Translations under genes and position numbers: made by a program
Notes under the pieces: generated by a model
Database searches by the model: none
Told to the model about the DNA's origin: nothing
Seen by the model: the letters and a program-made list of their open reading frames with translations, nothing else
In this document: positions 61,285 through 64,000 of the stretch, one piece after another
Layout: the number at the start of each line of letters is the position of its first letter
How positions within the stretch are numbered: position 1 is the stretch's first letter
Assembly (NCBI RefSeq): GCF_014931415.1
Contig: NZ_CP063121.1
Span: forward strand, 62,001 to 126,000
Origin: Haemophilus parainfluenzae
Lineage (GTDB): Bacteria > Pseudomonadota > Gammaproteobacteria > Enterobacterales > Pasteurellaceae
Direction: 5' to 3'
Length of the DNA stretch: 64,000 bases

Positions 61285-64000
61285 ATGCCAACTATCGCTC
61301 CAAATCCATTAGTCCTAGTGGACGGTTCATCTTATTTATATCGTGCTTTTCACGCATTTCCACCACTCACCAATTCAGCCGGCGAACCAACCGGTGCCAT
61401 GTACGGTGTGTTAAATATGCTCAAAAGCCTGATTTCGCAAGTGCAACCGAGCCATATTGCGGTAGTCTTTGATGCAAAAGGCAAAACGTTCCGTGATGAA
61501 ATGTTTGAACAATATAAATCCCATCGTCCACCGATGCCGGACGATCTGCGCAAACAAATTCAGCCGTTACACGATATTATCCGTGCCCTTGGCATTCCTC
61601 TGTTAGTCATTGAAGGCGTGGAGGCTGACGATGTCATTGGTACCTTGGCGGTAGCGGCTTCTAAAGCCAATCAAAAAGTCTTGATTAGTACCGGTGATAA
61701 GGATATGGCACAACTGGTGGATGACAACATTATGTTGATCAACACCATGAATAACACCTTATTAGATCGCGAGGCCGTGATTGAAAAATACGGTATTCCG
61801 CCAGAACTCATCATTGATTACTTAGCGCTAATGGGCGATAGCGCCGATAATATTCCAGGCGTAGCGGGTGTCGGTGAAAAAACCGCACTTGGCCTCTTGC
61901 AGGGTATCGGCAGTATGGCAGAAATTTATGCCAACTTAGACAAAGTGGCCGAATTGACAATTCGTGGCGCAAAAAAATTAGGGGATAAATTATTGGCGGA
62001 AAAAGAAATGGCCGACTTATCTTATCGTCTTGCCACGATCAAAACCGATGTCGCCCTCGATATCACTCCGGAGCAACTTACCCTTGGTGCAAGCAATAAC
62101 GATCAACTTACCGAATATTTCGGCCGTTATGAATTTAAACGTTGGCTCAATGAAGTGATGAATGGTGCTGATTCCATCACCAATAACAGCGAACAACCGA
62201 CTAAAATTAATCATTATCAAGCCACACCTGCGCTTGCTCAAGACAATAGCGATGAATCATTGCCGGCAATTCAAATTGATCGCAGCCGTTATGAAACCTT
62301 GCTCACTGAAGCAGATTTAAATCGTTGGGTGGAAAAACTCAATCAAGCCAAACTTTTTGCCTTGGATACAGAAACCGATAATTTAGATTATATGGCTGCC
62401 AACTTGGTGGGTATTTCCTTTGCGTTAGAAAACGGTGAAGCCGCTTATTTACCGCTACAATTAGATTATTTAGGCGCACCAAAAACTCTCGAAAAAACAA
62501 CCGCACTTACGTTGTTAAAACCGATTTTAGAAAATCCTACTATTCAAAAAGTCGGGCAAAACTTCAAATACGATCTCACCATCTTCGCCCGTAATGGCAT
62601 CGATGTGCAAGGTGTGGCTTTCGACACTATGCTTGAATCCTATGTACTCAACAGCACAGGCCGTCATAATATGGACGATCTGGCGAAACGTTATTTAGGA
62701 CATCAAACCATTAGTTTTGAAGAGATTGCAGGCAAAGGTAAAAATCAGCTGACCTTTAACCAAATTCAGTTGGAACAAGCCGCCGAGTACGCGGCGGAAG
62801 ATGCTGATGTAACAATGAAACTGCAACAAGTGCTATGGGAAAAACTCTCTAAAGAACCCACTCTGGAAAAACTCTTTAAAGAAATGGAATTGCCGTTGTT
62901 AGGCGTACTTTCCCGTATGGAACGTCGTGGTGTCTTAATTGATAGCGATGCGCTATTCCTACAATCTAACGAAATCGCTAACCGTTTAAATGAATTAGAA
63001 GAACAAGCCTATATCTTAGCGGGGCAGCCATTTAATTTGGCTTCCACCAAACAATTACAGGAAATTTTGTTTGATAAATTAGGTTTGCCGGTCATTCAAA
63101 AAACACCAAAAGGCGCGCCATCCACCAACGAGGAAGTATTGGAGGAACTTGCATTTAGCCATGAATTGCCGAAAGTGTTGGTAGAACATCGTGGTCTCAG
63201 CAAACTAAAATCGACCTACACTGATAAATTGCCGCAAATGGTGAATCCGCAAACGGGTCGAGTGCATACTTCCTATCATCAAGCGGTGACAGCCACCGGT
63301 CGTCTTTCATCAAGCGATCCGAATCTGCAAAACATTCCGATTCGTAATGAAGAAGGTCGCCGTATTCGTCAGGCATTTATTGCGCGCGAAGGCTTTACTG
63401 TTGTGGCAGCTGACTATTCGCAAATCGAGCTGCGCATTATGGCGCACCTATCACAGGATCAGGGGTTAATTAACGCCTTTACCCAAGGCAAAGATATTCA
63501 CCGCTCTACTGCAGCAGAAATCTTTGGTGTGGCACTGGACGAAGTGACTTCCGAACAACGCCGCAATGCTAAGGCAATTAACTTCGGTTTAATTTACGGT
63601 ATGTCAGCCTTTGGCTTATCGCGTCAACTCGGTATTGGCCGTGCCGATGCCCAGAGCTATATGGATTTGTATTTCAAACGCTATCCTGGCGTACAAACTT
63701 TTATGCACGATATTCGCGAAAAAGCCAAAGCCCAAGGCTATGTGGAAACCCTATTTGGCCGTCGTTTATATCTACCAGATATTAACTCTTCTAATGGTAT
63801 GCGCCGTAAAGCAGCCGAACGTGTCGCGATCAATGCGCCAATGCAAGGCACTGCCGCAGACATTATTAAACGCGCCATGATTCAATTGGATCAAAAACTA
63901 CAAAACGATCCCGATATTGCGATGATTATGCAGGTGCACGATGAATTGGTGTTTGAAGTGCGGTCAGAAAAAGTCGCGTTTTATAGCGAGCTCATCAAAA
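61285..64000 (+). CDS. polA: DNA polymerase I, 3' end cut by window edge
   Basis: The first 905 codons of DNA polymerase I; about 25 residues should remain beyond the edge. The 5' nuclease domain ([46 protein letters not shown]) is followed by the 3'-5' exonuclease domain with its DTETD metal motif intact, so proofreading should work. The polymerase domain has motif A ([17 protein letters not shown]), the fingers helix ([20 protein letters not shown]) and motif C ([10 protein letters not shown]). Several USS cores lie within the gene, the last one four codons after motif C. Confidence 0.98.
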   Translation, partial: MPTIAPNPLVLVDGSSYLYRAFHAFPPLTNSAGEPTGAMYGVLNMLKSLISQVQPSHIAVVFDAKGKTFRDEMFEQYKSHRPPMPDDLRKQIQPLHDIIRALGIPLLVIEGVEADDVIGTLAVAASKANQKVLISTGDKDMAQLVDDNIMLINTMNNTLLDREAVIEKYGIPPELIIDYLALMGDSADNIPGVAGVGEKTALGLLQGIGSMAEIYANLDKVAELTIRGAKKLGDKLLAEKEMADLSYRLATIKTDVALDITPEQLTLGASNNDQLTEYFGRYEFKRWLNEVMNGADSITNNSEQPTKINHYQATPALAQDNSDESLPAIQIDRSRYETLLTEADLNRWVEKLNQAKLFALDTETDNLDYMAANLVGISFALENGEAAYLPLQLDYLGAPKTLEKTTALTLLKPILENPTIQKVGQNFKYDLTIFARNGIDVQGVAFDTMLESYVLNSTGRHNMDDLAKRYLGHQTISFEEIAGKGKNQLTFNQIQLEQAAEYAAEDADVTMKLQQVLWEKLSKEPTLEKLFKEMELPLLGVLSRMERRGVLIDSDALFLQSNEIANRLNELEEQAYILAGQPFNLASTKQLQEILFDKLGLPVIQKTPKGAPSTNEEVLEELAFSHELPKVLVEHRGLSKLKSTYTDKLPQMVNPQTGRVHTSYHQAVTATGRLSSSDPNLQNIPIRNEEGRRIRQAFIAREGFTVVAADYSQIELRIMAHLSQDQGLINAFTQGKDIHRSTAAEIFGVALDEVTSEQRRNAKAINFGLIYGMSAFGLSRQLGIGRADAQSYMDLYFKRYPGVQTFMHDIREKAKAQGYVETLFGRRLYLPDINSSNGMRRKAAERVAINAPMQGTAADIIKRAMIQLDQKLQNDPDIAMIMQVHDELVFEVRSEKVAFYSELIK

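Overview
The window looks like chromosomal DNA of a Haemophilus, most likely H. parainfluenzae or a close relative. The 9-base DNA-uptake signal AAGTGCGGT, or its complement ACCGCACTT, occurs dozens of times. Every recognisable housekeeping protein has a Pasteurellaceae/gammaproteobacterial character, and the sequence is moderately AT-rich. The lipA-to-ABC-transporter block at the left matches, from memory, the H. influenzae Rd order HI0026-HI0036. The blocks that follow are joined in an order different from Rd. I infer the species; I have not proven it.

Layout. 1-11.2 kb: an ABC transporter (cut by the left edge), a YidE-type transporter, then a cell-elongation and lipoate block rsfS-rlmH-mrdA-rodA-rlpA-dacA-ybeD-lipB-lipA. 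11.2-16.5 kb, minus strand: a DUF945 protein, adk, an AmpG-like permease and galE. 16.7-20.7 kb: the only clearly accessory segment, holding a large subtilisin-like autotransporter, an AT-rich orphan gene and a possible toxin remnant. 20.8-31 kb: ppa, an AzgA-type purine permease, trhP, queA, tgt, a hemerythrin/TusA pair and yajC-secD-secF. 31-37.6 kb, minus strand: an AI-2E-family permease, glnB, mog, clpB, ygfA, 6S RNA and bamD. 37.7-45.8 kb: rluD-pgeF, ruvX-yqgE-rsmE, fadR facing nhaB-dsbB, and a DUF1294 gene with glyA. 45.9-53.8 kb, minus strand: two tandem lipoproteins, a DUF711 protein, purD, purH, a DoxX protein and dsbD. 54-64 kb: arcA, smpB, the zinc-independent ribosomal pair rpmE2-rpmJ2, obgE, a DMT permease, rpmA-rplU, ispB, queH, zapA, and polA (cut by the right edge).

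Genes that work together. Peptidoglycan elongation and trimming: mrdA, rodA, rlpA, dacA and the AmpG-like permease. Lipoate: lipB and lipA. tRNA position-34 modification: queA, tgt, queH and trhP, spread over three places. Sec export: yajC-secD-secF. Purines: purH, purD and the AzgA-type permease; purH and the permease each carry a PurR-like operator. Disulfide chemistry: dsbB and dsbD. Outer-membrane assembly: bamD.

No insertion sequence, CRISPR array, prophage, rRNA or tRNA gene was seen. No stretch longer than 300 bases lacks a gene. The largest gaps are the 6S RNA locus, the orphan-gene surroundings (20546-20776) and the rplU-ispB gap. I found no complete novel system. The best leads are a sequence/structure element shared by the queA and tgt leaders, the toxin/immunity-like remnant beside the autotransporter, and a Fur-type box in front of the zinc-free ribosomal protein genes.
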